Shown here piece after piece: positions 1-6,779 of a stretch of DNA of 17,027 nt (within the stretch, counting starts at the first letter, position 1; every line of letters starts with the position of its first letter). The stretch is from WLMZ01 sp037139095 (lineage in GTDB: Bacteria; Actinomycetota; Acidimicrobiia; Acidimicrobiales; Ilumatobacteraceae): NCBI GenBank assembly GCA_037139095.1, contig JBAXHD010000050.1, forward strand, positions 1-17,027, read 5' to 3'. The position numbers were made by a program, and so were the translations under genes. Below the pieces are notes generated by a model. The model saw only the letters and a program-made list of their open reading frames with translations. It was not told the DNA's origin and searched no databases.

Positions 1-1341
1 ATGGGGCAACTCGACTTTGGCGATAGCGGAGTCGACGAAGCCAAGCGTGGCGCCCGCGAAGCGTTGTCGGTGTCACGTCTCGGCGATGCGTTGTGGGCAG
101 CGCTTGAGCTGCAGGGCATGGGCGAGTTGTACGCCACCATTGAGAACCCGTTGGTGCGCATTCTCGCCAAGATGGAAAACGTAGGCATCGCTGTCGACGT
201 TGCCGAGCTACGTCAACTCGCCAACAAGTTGTCTGCCGAGACGCAACGGCTCAGTGCAGTGTTGCAAGAAGTTGTTGGCCGGCCCTTCAACCTCAACTCG
301 CCAGTGCAGTTGCGTGAAATTCTCTACACCGAGCGCGGCCTTGCTCCGGGCAAGAAAACCAAGACCGGTTTCTCTACCGACGCAGCCACGCTTGAGAAGT
401 TGCGCGATCAGTGGCCCGAGTTCATCGAACCGCTGATGCAATATCGCGAGGTCGAAAAGCTGCGCAGCACCTACGGCGAAGGTCTCCTCAACGAGGTGGC
501 GGCTGATGGTCGCATCCATGCCACGTTCAATCAGACCGTTGCTCGCACCGGTCGGCTCAGCAGCGACCAACCCAACCTGCACAACATTCCTGTGCGATCC
601 GAAGAGGGCCGTCTGTTCCGCAAGGCCTTCGTTCCTGGGCCCGGTTGTGTGTTGCTGGTGGCCGACTACAACCAGATCGAGCTGCGTTGCATTGCGCATC
701 TCGCTGCTGACCCCGGTCTCATCGAAGCCTTCGCTGGCGGACAAGACATTCACAACGCCACAGCGGCGCGAGTGTTCAGCGTCGAACCAGCGGCAGTCAC
801 CGTTGACCAGCGCTCAAAGGCGAAGATGGTGTCGTACGGTCTGGCCTACGGCATGGAGGCATACGGCCTTGGTCAGCGCCTCGGCATTGGCACCGACGAA
901 GCAGCGGTCATCCTCAACGCCTACTTCGAAGCGTTTCCCCGAGTTCGTGCCTACATGGACGAAACCGTGCGCGAGGCGCGAGAGCGTGGGTACACCGAGA
1001 CCTTGTTTGGTCGGCGTCGCCCTATTCCCGAGCTCAGCAATCCCAACTTCCGCATTCGCCAGGCGGGCGAACGCCAGGCGATGAACGCAGGCATTCAGGG
1101 GTTGGCCGCCGACATCTTCAAAGTTGCGCTGGTGCGCATCGATGATGCCCTCGCGCAAGGTGGCTTTGCGAGCCAACTCATCTTGCAGGTGCACGACGAA
1201 GTTGTGGTCGAGGTGCCCGAAGCCGAACGTGATGCGGTCGGCCCGTTGGTCATCGACATTTTGCGCGGTGCAGCGCAACTCAACGTGCCACTCGAGGTCA
1301 ACGTGAGCTGGGGCTACACCTGGGCCGCGGCCAAGGGATAA
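1..1341 (+). CDS. polA: DNA polymerase I, C-terminal polymerase domain (5' end outside window)
   Basis: Family-A DNA polymerase that fills gaps during excision repair and replaces Okazaki primers. The visible 446 codons cover the end of the (usually vestigial) 3'-5' exonuclease region and the whole polymerase domain. Full-length Pol I is near 900 residues, so the ATG at base 1 is an internal Met, not the true start. Motif A is DYNQIELR with catalytic Asp222. Motif B (O-helix) runs from Arg271 through Lys275, Tyr279 and Tyr283. Motif C is QVHDE with Asp399-Glu400. Tyr279 occupies the position of E. coli Phe762 and Taq Phe667, as in mycobacterial PolA. The stop at 1339-1341 lies two bases before the next ATG, so the downstream methyltransferase is probably cotranscribed. 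Identity is very secure; the 5' nuclease domain cannot be judged here. Confidence 0.97.
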   Translation: MGQLDFGDSGVDEAKRGAREALSVSRLGDALWAALELQGMGELYATIENPLVRILAKMENVGIAVDVAELRQLANKLSAETQRLSAVLQEVVGRPFNLNSPVQLREILYTERGLAPGKKTKTGFSTDAATLEKLRDQWPEFIEPLMQYREVEKLRSTYGEGLLNEVAADGRIHATFNQTVARTGRLSSDQPNLHNIPVRSEEGRLFRKAFVPGPGCVLLVADYNQIELRCIAHLAADPGLIEAFAGGQDIHNATAARVFSVEPAAVTVDQRSKAKMVSYGLAYGMEAYGLGQRLGIGTDEAAVILNAYFEAFPRVRAYMDETVREARERGYTETLFGRRRPIPELSNPNFRIRQAGERQAMNAGIQGLAADIFKVALVRIDDALAQGGFASQLILQVHDEVVVEVPEAERDAVGPLVIDILRGAAQLNVPLEVNVSWGYTWAAAKG

Positions 1342-1343
1342 CA

Positions 1344-2084
1344 ATGCAGCCGGTCGAGCAGAAGCACTGGTTCGAACCGCTCGCCGATCACATGGGTGCG
1401 GCGTACCTTCGTTATTCGTTCACCAAGGGCACCGTGCGCGAGATCGACTATCTCGTCGATGCGTTACAACTGCAGCCCGGAATGCGCGTGCTCGACGTTG
1501 GCTGCGGTCCGGGTCGGCACGCTTACGAACTCGCTCGCCGCGGTATTGCTGTGCACGGCATCGACATCAGCCAGTCGTTCGTCGAGGTTGCGATCGCGGG
1601 TGCCCCCAAACTCGCGACGTTCGAGCGACTCGACGCCCGCGAGCTCACCTTCGATGCCGAGTTCGATGCGGTCATCTGTCTGTGTCAGGGAGCCTTCGGT
1701 CTGATGACCGCCAACGGCGACGACAACACCGTGCTCGGCGGAATGGCTCGGGCCCTCAAGCCCGCAGGCCAGCTGGCATTAAGCGCCTTCAACGCCTACT
1801 TCGCCGTGAAATATCACGAGGACGCCGACTTCAACGCCGGCACTGGCGTGAGCCACGAGCGCACCGAGGTCAGCAACGCTGCGGGCGAAGCGATAGCCGT
1901 AGACCTCTGGACCGGCTGCTACACACCTCGTGAGCTGCGGTTATTGCTCGCTACGTGTGGGCTGCGGGTTGACTCAATCAGCAGCGTGGAGCCGGGCAAA
2001 TACGGGTCCGCCGAGCCGACCACTGAGTCACCCGAATTCCTCGTGCTGGCCACCCGGCCTAGTGACGAATCCCCAGCGTGCTGA
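1344..2084 (+). CDS. class I SAM-dependent methyltransferase
   Basis: A 246-residue Rossmann-fold methyltransferase of unknown substrate. Motif I is VLDVGCGPG (residues 49-57), which binds SAM; HGIDIS with Asp74 is the usual ribose-binding acidic end of strand 2; FDAVICL (107-113) is the motif IV strand, and ALKPAG (137-142) matches the helix-turn after strand 5. There is no signal peptide or membrane segment, so it should be cytosolic. The ATG follows the polA stop by two bases, and AAGGGA at 1333-1338, inside the end of polA, sits five bases upstream as a plausible ribosome-binding site, which supports translational coupling. The N-terminal 40 residues are a short lead-in that does not identify a substrate class. 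It resembles general Methyltransf_25/11 proteins; I cannot name the acceptor. Confidence 0.88.
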   Translation: MQPVEQKHWFEPLADHMGAAYLRYSFTKGTVREIDYLVDALQLQPGMRVLDVGCGPGRHAYELARRGIAVHGIDISQSFVEVAIAGAPKLATFERLDARELTFDAEFDAVICLCQGAFGLMTANGDDNTVLGGMARALKPAGQLALSAFNAYFAVKYHEDADFNAGTGVSHERTEVSNAAGEAIAVDLWTGCYTPRELRLLLATCGLRVDSISSVEPGKYGSAEPTTESPEFLVLATRPSDESPAC

Positions 2085-2162
2085 TAGCCTCGCGGCAACG
2101 TCGTCACCTTGTTGTGCGACTGATTTGATTGTTCCTTATTCACCTCTGAAAGCGATACCTCC
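2085..2162 (+). promoter_or_regulatory. rpsA leader / spacer, promoter not clearly resolved
   Basis: This 78-base spacer separates the methyltransferase from rpsA and is more AT-rich than its surroundings. A weak TTGTGC (2112-2117) with TATTCA (2137-2142, 19-base gap) is the best promoter-like pair I can see. Only a poor purine tract, GAAAG (2148-2152), lies ten bases ahead of the TTG start. A stop codon in the rpsA frame at 2121-2123 excludes a start further upstream. Confidence 0.3.
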
Positions 2163-3509
2163 TTGTCCGACACCTCTACCCCCACTTCTTCTGCCTTTGG
2201 CACCTTCGATGAAGAGGGAAATTACACACCTCGCCAGGTCGTCTCCGATGACCTTGGCATGTCATTCGCAGACGCGATTGCCGGCACACTCGTCGAAGTC
2301 GACGATGGCCAACTGGTGCATGGCACCGTAGTAAAGATCGACCGCGACGAAGTCCTGCTCGACATCGGTTACAAGAGCGAGGGCGTCATTTTGGCCCGCG
2401 AGCTCAGCATCCGTAACGACGTCAACCCACACGACATCGTCAAGCTCGGCGAAAAGATCGAAGCACTGGTTCTGACCAAGGAAGACAAAGAAGGTCGCCT
2501 GCTGCTCTCCAAGAAGCGTGCTCAGTACGAGCGTGCGTGGGGCAATATCGAAAAGCTCAAAGAGGCCGACGGCATGGTCGAAGGTCTCGTCATCGAGGTC
2601 GTCAAGGGCGGCCTCATCGTCGACATCGGCCTTCGTGGCTTCCTTCCCGCCTCGCTCGTCGAGCTGCGTCGCGTCCGCGACCTGCAGCCCTACGTGGGCA
2701 AGATGGTGCAAGCCAAGATCATCGAACTCGACAAGAACCGCAACAACGTGGTGCTCAGCCGTCGTGGCTATCTCGAAGAGACGCAAAAGGAAGCTCGCGA
2801 CGAGTTCCTTACCAACCTCAAGCCGGGCGAGATCCGCAGCGGTGTTGTCAGCAGCGTCGTCAGCTTCGGTGCGTTCGTCGACCTCGGCGGCATGGATGGC
2901 CTCATCCACGTCAGCGAGCTGTCGTGGAAGCATGTTGATCACCCGGGTGCTGTCGTTGCCGTCGGCGACCCAGTCACCGTACAGGTGCTCGATGTCGACT
3001 TCGATCGCGAGCGCATCAGCTTGTCGCTCAAGGCCACCCAGCAAGATCCTTGGCAGACCTTCGCCAACAGCCACGAAGTTGGCCAGTTGGTCTACGGCCG
3101 CATCACCAAGCTCGTGCCGTTCGGTGCGTTTGCTCAGGTGGGCGAAGGCATCGAAGGTCTCGTGCACATCAGCGAGATGAGCGCACACCACGTCGACTCG
3201 CCAGAGCAGGTCGTCACGCCGGGCGAAGAGTTGTGGGTCAAGATCATCGATCTCGACCTCGCTCGCCGCCGCATCAGCCTGTCGATCAAGCAGGCGGCCG
3301 AGGGTGGCGAATTGGCCGAAGAGTACCGTCAGCACTTCGAGATGGACGAGCACGGAAACTGGGCCGCTGGCACAGACGACGTCGAGCGCGAATCTGCATG
3401 GGCCGAGTACTACCAAGAGGGTGGCGTTGCTACCGAGGCTGCCCCTGCGGACGCTGAGGCTCCTGCAGAAGTTGCCGCAGAAGCTGACGCAGAGCCAGCA
3501 AGCGAGTAA
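2163..3509 (+). CDS. rpsA: 30S ribosomal protein S1
   Basis: Ribosomal protein S1 binds mRNA with tandem OB-fold S1 repeats and helps load it on the 30S subunit. This 448-residue protein has four S1 domains at about residues 48-118, 136-201, 224-291 and 307-377. Hallmarks are DIGYKSEG and LSKKRAQYERAW in domain 1, the LRGFLPASLVE region in domain 2, FGAFVDLGGMDGLIHVSELS in domain 3 and VPFGAFAQVGEGIEGLVHIS in domain 4. The match to mycobacterial S1 is close throughout. The tail (about 421-448) is low-complexity Ala/Glu/Asp/Pro. The start is TTG; no in-frame ATG occurs until Met33 (2259), which would remove the short N-terminal lead-in typical of this family. A strong terminator follows 38 bases after the stop. 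Identity is secure; the start is likely but not certain. Confidence 0.95.
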   Translation: MSDTSTPTSSAFGTFDEEGNYTPRQVVSDDLGMSFADAIAGTLVEVDDGQLVHGTVVKIDRDEVLLDIGYKSEGVILARELSIRNDVNPHDIVKLGEKIEALVLTKEDKEGRLLLSKKRAQYERAWGNIEKLKEADGMVEGLVIEVVKGGLIVDIGLRGFLPASLVELRRVRDLQPYVGKMVQAKIIELDKNRNNVVLSRRGYLEETQKEARDEFLTNLKPGEIRSGVVSSVVSFGAFVDLGGMDGLIHVSELSWKHVDHPGAVVAVGDPVTVQVLDVDFDRERISLSLKATQQDPWQTFANSHEVGQLVYGRITKLVPFGAFAQVGEGIEGLVHISEMSAHHVDSPEQVVTPGEELWVKIIDLDLARRRISLSIKQAAEGGELAEEYRQHFEMDEHGNWAAGTDDVERESAWAEYYQEGGVATEAAPADAEAPAEVAAEADAEPASE

Positions 3510-3546
3510 TCAACGGCTGCCTTCGAGCAGACCGCAATCTCAAAGG

Positions 3547-3577
3547 TGGGGCCGGGCAACCGGCCCCATTTTTATTT
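3547..3577 (+). terminator. Rho-independent terminator of rpsA
   Basis: A perfect 9-bp stem (TGGGGCCGG, 3547-3555, with CCGGCCCCA, 3560-3568) closes a GCAA tetraloop of the stable GNRA type and is followed by TTTTTATTT (3569-3577). It reads in the rpsA direction. The T-tract overlaps the stop codon of the opposing response-regulator gene. In the reverse direction no U-tract follows, so termination should be one-way. Confidence 0.93.
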
Positions 3578-4207
3578 GAGGCGAACGATGCCCATGCGTA
3601 CCGCGGTGAGCACAGCTTGGGTGCGGTCACGAGCTTCGAGCTTTTCGTAGATCGAGGCGAGGTGGTTCTTCACTGTCTTTTGACTGATGAACAGTCGGGC
3701 GGCGATCTCACCAGTTCCGAGACCGTCGACAACCAACTGCAGCACCTCTTCTTCGCGTGGCGAGATAAGTGGGTCGTCGTTGACCTCGACCTTGTGGGCT
3801 TCGTCGAGCATCAGCGAGGCCAGGTTTTTGGACAGCACCGTGTCGCCATTTGCGGCGAGGCCGATGGCCTCAACCACTTCGGTGATCGAGCAGTCCTTAA
3901 TGAGATAGCCCGACGCGCCGGCCCGAAGCGCCGAGTCGATGACCGCGCGGTCCATGTGCATTGTGAGCATCACCACGCACTGGCGGGCATCGGCCTTGAG
4001 TAAACGACGCGTGGCCTCAATGCCGTCGACGTTGGGCATGGACACATCCATGAGCACTACATCGGGGCGGAGTTCGAGTGCCATGCGGAAACCGATTTCA
4101 CCATCGGCGGCTTCGCCAATGACGTTGACGCCTTCGTCTTCGAGCCCGCGTCGGAGGCCCTGGCGCATCATGGTGTGGTCGTCAACGAGCAGTACGGTCA
4201 ATCCCAT
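3572..4207 (-). CDS. NarL/FixJ-family two-component response regulator
   Basis: A DNA-binding transcriptional regulator of 211 residues activated by phosphorylation. The receiver domain (about 1-120) has the acidic pair Asp9-Asp10, phospho-acceptor Asp54 in VLMDVSMP, the switch Thr82 and conserved Lys104 in GYLIKD. The C-terminal LuxR-type helix-turn-helix (about 146-208) contains SPREEEVLQLV and the recognition-helix region ISQKTVKNHLASIYEKL. The ATG lies inside the 3' end of the upstream kinase gene (10-base overlap), so the two are translationally coupled partners. An AAGGAG at 4215-4220, seven bases before the ATG, fixes the start. Its 3' end abuts the rpsA terminator. The regulon cannot be read from this sequence. 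Confidence 0.95.
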   Translation of the reverse strand: MGLTVLLVDDHTMMRQGLRRGLEDEGVNVIGEAADGEIGFRMALELRPDVVLMDVSMPNVDGIEATRRLLKADARQCVVMLTMHMDRAVIDSALRAGASGYLIKDCSITEVVEAIGLAANGDTVLSKNLASLMLDEAHKVEVNDDPLISPREEEVLQLVVDGLGTGEIAARLFISQKTVKNHLASIYEKLEARDRTQAVLTAVRMGIVRLK

Positions 4208-6036
4208 TGCCTTGCTCCTTGTGGTTGGCGAAGTCCTACACGAATGACAGTACCGCTTGTCGATGACTCTGCGGTGAGCTCGGCTCCGATGCTGGCCGCG
4301 CGCTCGCGCATACCGAGCATTCCGTATGAGTCGACTCGGCCGCCATCGGCCGATAGGCCAACGCCGTTATCGCGAATGGTGAGAATGGCGTGCGACTGTT
4401 TGCAGACCCAACGCACCGAAGCGGTAGTGGCTCGAGCGTGCCGCTCGACGTTAATGAGCGCCTCGCGGGCGATGTGCCAGAGCTCTCGTTCTTGGGCAAT
4501 GCTGAGCCGGAATGTTTGGTTGGTGTCGAACGAGACATCGACCCCGCTTCGAGCCCGCACGCGTTCGATGAACTGCTGCAAGGTAGATGGCAGGTCTTGG
4601 TTCTCGGACACGTCGGAGCGAAGGTCGTACAGCGTTTCGCGGATGTTGCCGATCATCGTGCTGACTTCGCCGCGCAGTTCCTTCAGCGCCACCTCTACCG
4701 AATCGCCGCGAGCGGCATTGGCAATCGAGCGATCGAGTTCGAAACCGAGGAACGCAAGGGAGGAGCCAATGTCGTCGTGGATGTCGCGGGCGATGCGGTT
4801 GCGTTCTTCATCGGCCGTTGCGATGCGTAGGCGCTTGAAGAGGCGAGCGTTGTCGATAGCGATACCGAAGGGTTCGGTGAGACCGTGCAGGACCTCGACG
4901 TCTTGAGGTCTGAAGTGTGCAGGCTCGAGCGATTCGAGAGCAATGATGCCGATGACAGATCCGCGGGCACGCAGTGCTGCATAGATGCCTGAGCGTGCGC
5001 CAGGAGCGACCCCATCGCCAATCGAGTCGCGGTTCTCGGGATCTGCAACTTTGAGATTGTCGCGGCGCACGGTCTTGGGGGCTCGCAACGCCTCTTGGGC
5101 GGCCGAGGGCAGAGCCAGTTGGCGGCGAGAGCTATCGAGCGTGTAGCCCTGAATTCTGGCGGGTACGAGGCTGTTGGTGAGGTCATTGTGCAACAGAATC
5201 GTGAGCATGCTGTGGTCGATGAGCGACTGCACCCGCGTGACGGTTGAGTCGAGCACATCTTGCAGATCGAGTGATGCAGGCAAGGTCTGGGCGATGCGTT
5301 GCAGCGAGAACAGCAACGCGTTGGCTTCGGCGAGGCGACCAACGCGATCGAGAGCGGCTTGCTGATTACGCGCCGACTCAATGGATGCCCGATGTGAGAC
5401 GCCACTGGTGACAGCAACCAACAACAGCAGCCCGATCCACAGCTCGGATTCGCCGATGCCGTTGTGGACTCCAACGTCTTGCAGGAAGCGGGTGGTGACA
5501 ATGACGGCAGCGGCGCCGCCGATTTGCGCACTGAAAATCGTGCCACCCACGAAACCGGCCAACATGCACGTTGGCACAAGACACACTGCGAGCGGAGAAC
5601 TCCAGCCCCCGCTCATCAGCACCGTGGCAGTAATAAGGGCAGCCTCAACCACGACGCGCAAACGGGTGCGGTTGTCATTGAGGTATGGCACCGGGCGAAC
5701 GATCGCAAAGATTGTGTACGCAACGACTACGGCGCTGCCGACGTTGAGGTTCCTGCTGGTTGATGAGTAGGCGTCGAGGCCGCGGAACGCTGCGCCAAGA
5801 AGGCCTGCGAGGCGGAACGGTAAGAGCGGTGCCGCCTGCACGGCGGAGGAAGGCCTCTTCGAGTCGTTGCGTTCTACGAGGCGACGATCGACGCCGATAA
5901 AGGTGCTGGGGTGCGATCGGCGACGCTCAACGAGCGGCCACGACGGCGGCTCTACTTCGCTCGGCTTGGGTCCGCTTTGTCCAAAGCCAATCAAGAGCGG
6001 CCGTGTTGGTTCGCGCGGGTCGAGGGGTTCACTCAT
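4198..6036 (-). CDS. membrane sensor histidine kinase (GAF, HisKA_3, HATPase)
   Basis: A 612-residue sensor kinase that should autophosphorylate and pass phosphate to the response regulator encoded next. Order of parts: a polar, basic N-terminal region (about 1-95); a cluster of hydrophobic segments (about 98-119, 127-143, 149-182 and 198-213) forming a membrane sensor module with short loops; a GAF domain (about 240-400); the dimerisation helix with phospho-acceptor His420 in RDIHDDIGSS; and a HATPase_c domain with N-box Asn529 (EALINVERHA), G1 box DNGVG (556-560) and a G2-like GMLGMRERA near 572. This is the NarX/DegS/DevS class that pairs with NarL-type regulators. A TTG immediately before the ATG (6039) is an alternative start; the -10 element at 6047-6052 allows an almost leaderless message from either. 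The ligand is unknown. Confidence 0.93.
   Translation of the reverse strand: MSEPLDPREPTRPLLIGFGQSGPKPSEVEPPSWPLVERRRSHPSTFIGVDRRLVERNDSKRPSSAVQAAPLLPFRLAGLLGAAFRGLDAYSSTSRNLNVGSAVVVAYTIFAIVRPVPYLNDNRTRLRVVVEAALITATVLMSGGWSSPLAVCLVPTCMLAGFVGGTIFSAQIGGAAAVIVTTRFLQDVGVHNGIGESELWIGLLLLVAVTSGVSHRASIESARNQQAALDRVGRLAEANALLFSLQRIAQTLPASLDLQDVLDSTVTRVQSLIDHSMLTILLHNDLTNSLVPARIQGYTLDSSRRQLALPSAAQEALRAPKTVRRDNLKVADPENRDSIGDGVAPGARSGIYAALRARGSVIGIIALESLEPAHFRPQDVEVLHGLTEPFGIAIDNARLFKRLRIATADEERNRIARDIHDDIGSSLAFLGFELDRSIANAARGDSVEVALKELRGEVSTMIGNIRETLYDLRSDVSENQDLPSTLQQFIERVRARSGVDVSFDTNQTFRLSIAQERELWHIAREALINVERHARATTASVRWVCKQSHAILTIRDNGVGLSADGGRVDSYGMLGMRERAASIGAELTAESSTSGTVIRVGLRQPQGARQWD
4215..4220 (-). 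promoter_or_regulatory. Shine-Dalgarno of the response regulator gene
   Basis: AAGGAG on the minus strand, seven bases before the ATG at 4207 and inside the kinase coding region. It is one of few strong ribosome-binding sites in the window, which fits a coupled second gene rather than a leaderless first gene. Confidence 0.8.
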
Positions 6037-6045
6037 CAAGGTTCT

Positions 6046-6073
6046 GATGGTAGCTGCGCCAGTTGCTACCGTC
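6046..6073. promoter_or_regulatory. inverted repeat holding divergent -10 elements (kinase / coaE)
   Basis: Two 9-base arms (GATGGTAGC at 6046-6054 and GCTACCGTC at 6065-6073) are complementary apart from one T-G mismatch and flank ten bases. The right arm contains TACCGT (6067-6072), six bases before the coaE ATG. The left arm, read on the minus strand, contains TACCAT (6052-6047), seven bases before the TTG and ten before the ATG of the kinase. The repeat may therefore be two opposed -10 boxes, an operator, or both. Confidence 0.6.
6067..6072 (+). promoter_or_regulatory. leaderless-type -10 element of coaE
   Basis: TACCGT fits TANNNT and lies exactly at -12 to -7 if the A of the coaE ATG is +1. 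No Shine-Dalgarno precedes coaE, so leaderless transcription is the simplest reading. No convincing -35 is visible. Confidence 0.6.
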
Positions 6074-6078
6074 GGTGC

Positions 6079-6747
6079 ATGATTGTTGTTGGACTTACAG
6101 GTGGCATCGGTTCAGGCAAGTCAACAGTGTCTGAGGGCCTCGCCCGGCTCGGCGCTGTGATCATCGATGCCGATGCGATGACGCGTGAGTTGCAGCAACC
6201 CGGAGCGCCCGTCTTCAACGCAATCGTCGAGCGGTTTGGCCAAGAGATTGTGGCCGCCGATGGGTCGCTCGATCGCTTGGCGCTGGCCGCAATCGTGTTT
6301 CCGAATCCCGAAATCCTCAAAGAACTGAACGCGTTAGTGCACCCCGAAATTGGCAGGGCGATCAGGTCGCGCATGCGCGAGCACCTCGGCACCGACTCGG
6401 TAGTGGTGCTCGACGTGCCGCTGCTCATTGAGAACAGTCGCTACCCGGTGGCAGGCGTTGCTGTTGTCGACACACCGGTTGATATCGCCATCGATCGTCT
6501 CGTGAATATTCGCGGCATGGACGAAGCCGACGCTCGGGCGCGAATTGCGCGTCAAGCTACGCGTGAAGAGCGCTTGGAGAAGGCCGACTACGTCATCCAC
6601 AACTCAGGCGACCGCGACGCGCTGGCCGGGTTGTTGCCAGGCTTATGGCAATGGATGCAGGGGCTCGAGCCGGTAGCTGCCGACGACCAGCGCCTTGCCG
6701 ACCCGGCAGATCCGCCGGATGCCACCGACGGCAAGAGCTTGGCGTAA
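6079..6747 (+). CDS. coaE: dephospho-CoA kinase
   Basis: Catalyses the last step of coenzyme A synthesis, ATP-dependent phosphorylation of the 3'-OH of dephospho-CoA, in the cytosol. The 222-residue protein starts with the P-loop GLTGGIGSGKST (residues 5-16), followed by the substrate-binding acidic DAD (30-32). VLDVPLLIE in the middle and a lid segment with RIARQATREERLEKADYVI are typical of CoaE; the family ends near residue 200, leaving a short polar tail. Unlike mycobacterial CoaE there is no fused C-terminal UPF0157/GrpB domain. The ATG at 6079 was chosen because the P-loop follows at once, as in the family, and a -10 box ends six bases upstream. The frame stays open further upstream, but that part lies across the divergent kinase start and has no homologous look. 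Confidence 0.95.
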   Translation: MIVVGLTGGIGSGKSTVSEGLARLGAVIIDADAMTRELQQPGAPVFNAIVERFGQEIVAADGSLDRLALAAIVFPNPEILKELNALVHPEIGRAIRSRMREHLGTDSVVVLDVPLLIENSRYPVAGVAVVDTPVDIAIDRLVNIRGMDEADARARIARQATREERLEKADYVIHNSGDRDALAGLLPGLWQWMQGLEPVAADDQRLADPADPPDATDGKSLA

Positions 6748-6749
6748 GT

Positions 6750-6763
6750 CGAACGATTGTTCG
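6750..6763. promoter_or_regulatory. LexA-binding SOS box upstream of uvrB
   Basis: CGAACGATTGTTCG is a perfect palindrome of the form CGAAC-N4-GTTCG, the Gram-positive/actinobacterial LexA site (core GAAC-N4-GTTC). It ends four bases before the uvrB -10 element, so bound LexA would block RNA polymerase. It lies in the 32-base gap after coaE and is the only clear such site noticed in the window. Confidence 0.85.
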
Positions 6764-6764
6764 C

Positions 6765-6773
6765 TGATACACT
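6765..6773 (+). promoter_or_regulatory. extended -10 promoter of uvrB, leaderless type
   Basis: TGATACACT combines the TGN extension with TACACT (6768-6773). Six bases separate it from the GTG, placing the transcription start on the start codon itself. No -35 hexamer is evident, which the extended -10 would compensate. The LexA box lies just upstream. Confidence 0.7.
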
Positions 6774-6779
6774 CGCCGG

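Noticed and set aside
1..3. ATG at base 1 as the true polA start
   Set aside because: The frame enters in the middle of Pol I; the 5' nuclease and most of the exonuclease-like domain are missing, so it is an internal Met at a window edge.
2262..3416. Long antisense open frame within rpsA
   Set aside because: Mirror-frame artefact of the strong third-position GC bias of rpsA; low-complexity composition and no domain.
5911..6078. In-frame upstream extension of coaE by 56 codons
   Set aside because: It overlaps the 5' end of the divergent kinase gene, lacks family resemblance, and the P-loop that begins CoaE directly follows the ATG at 6079, which also has a well-placed -10 box.
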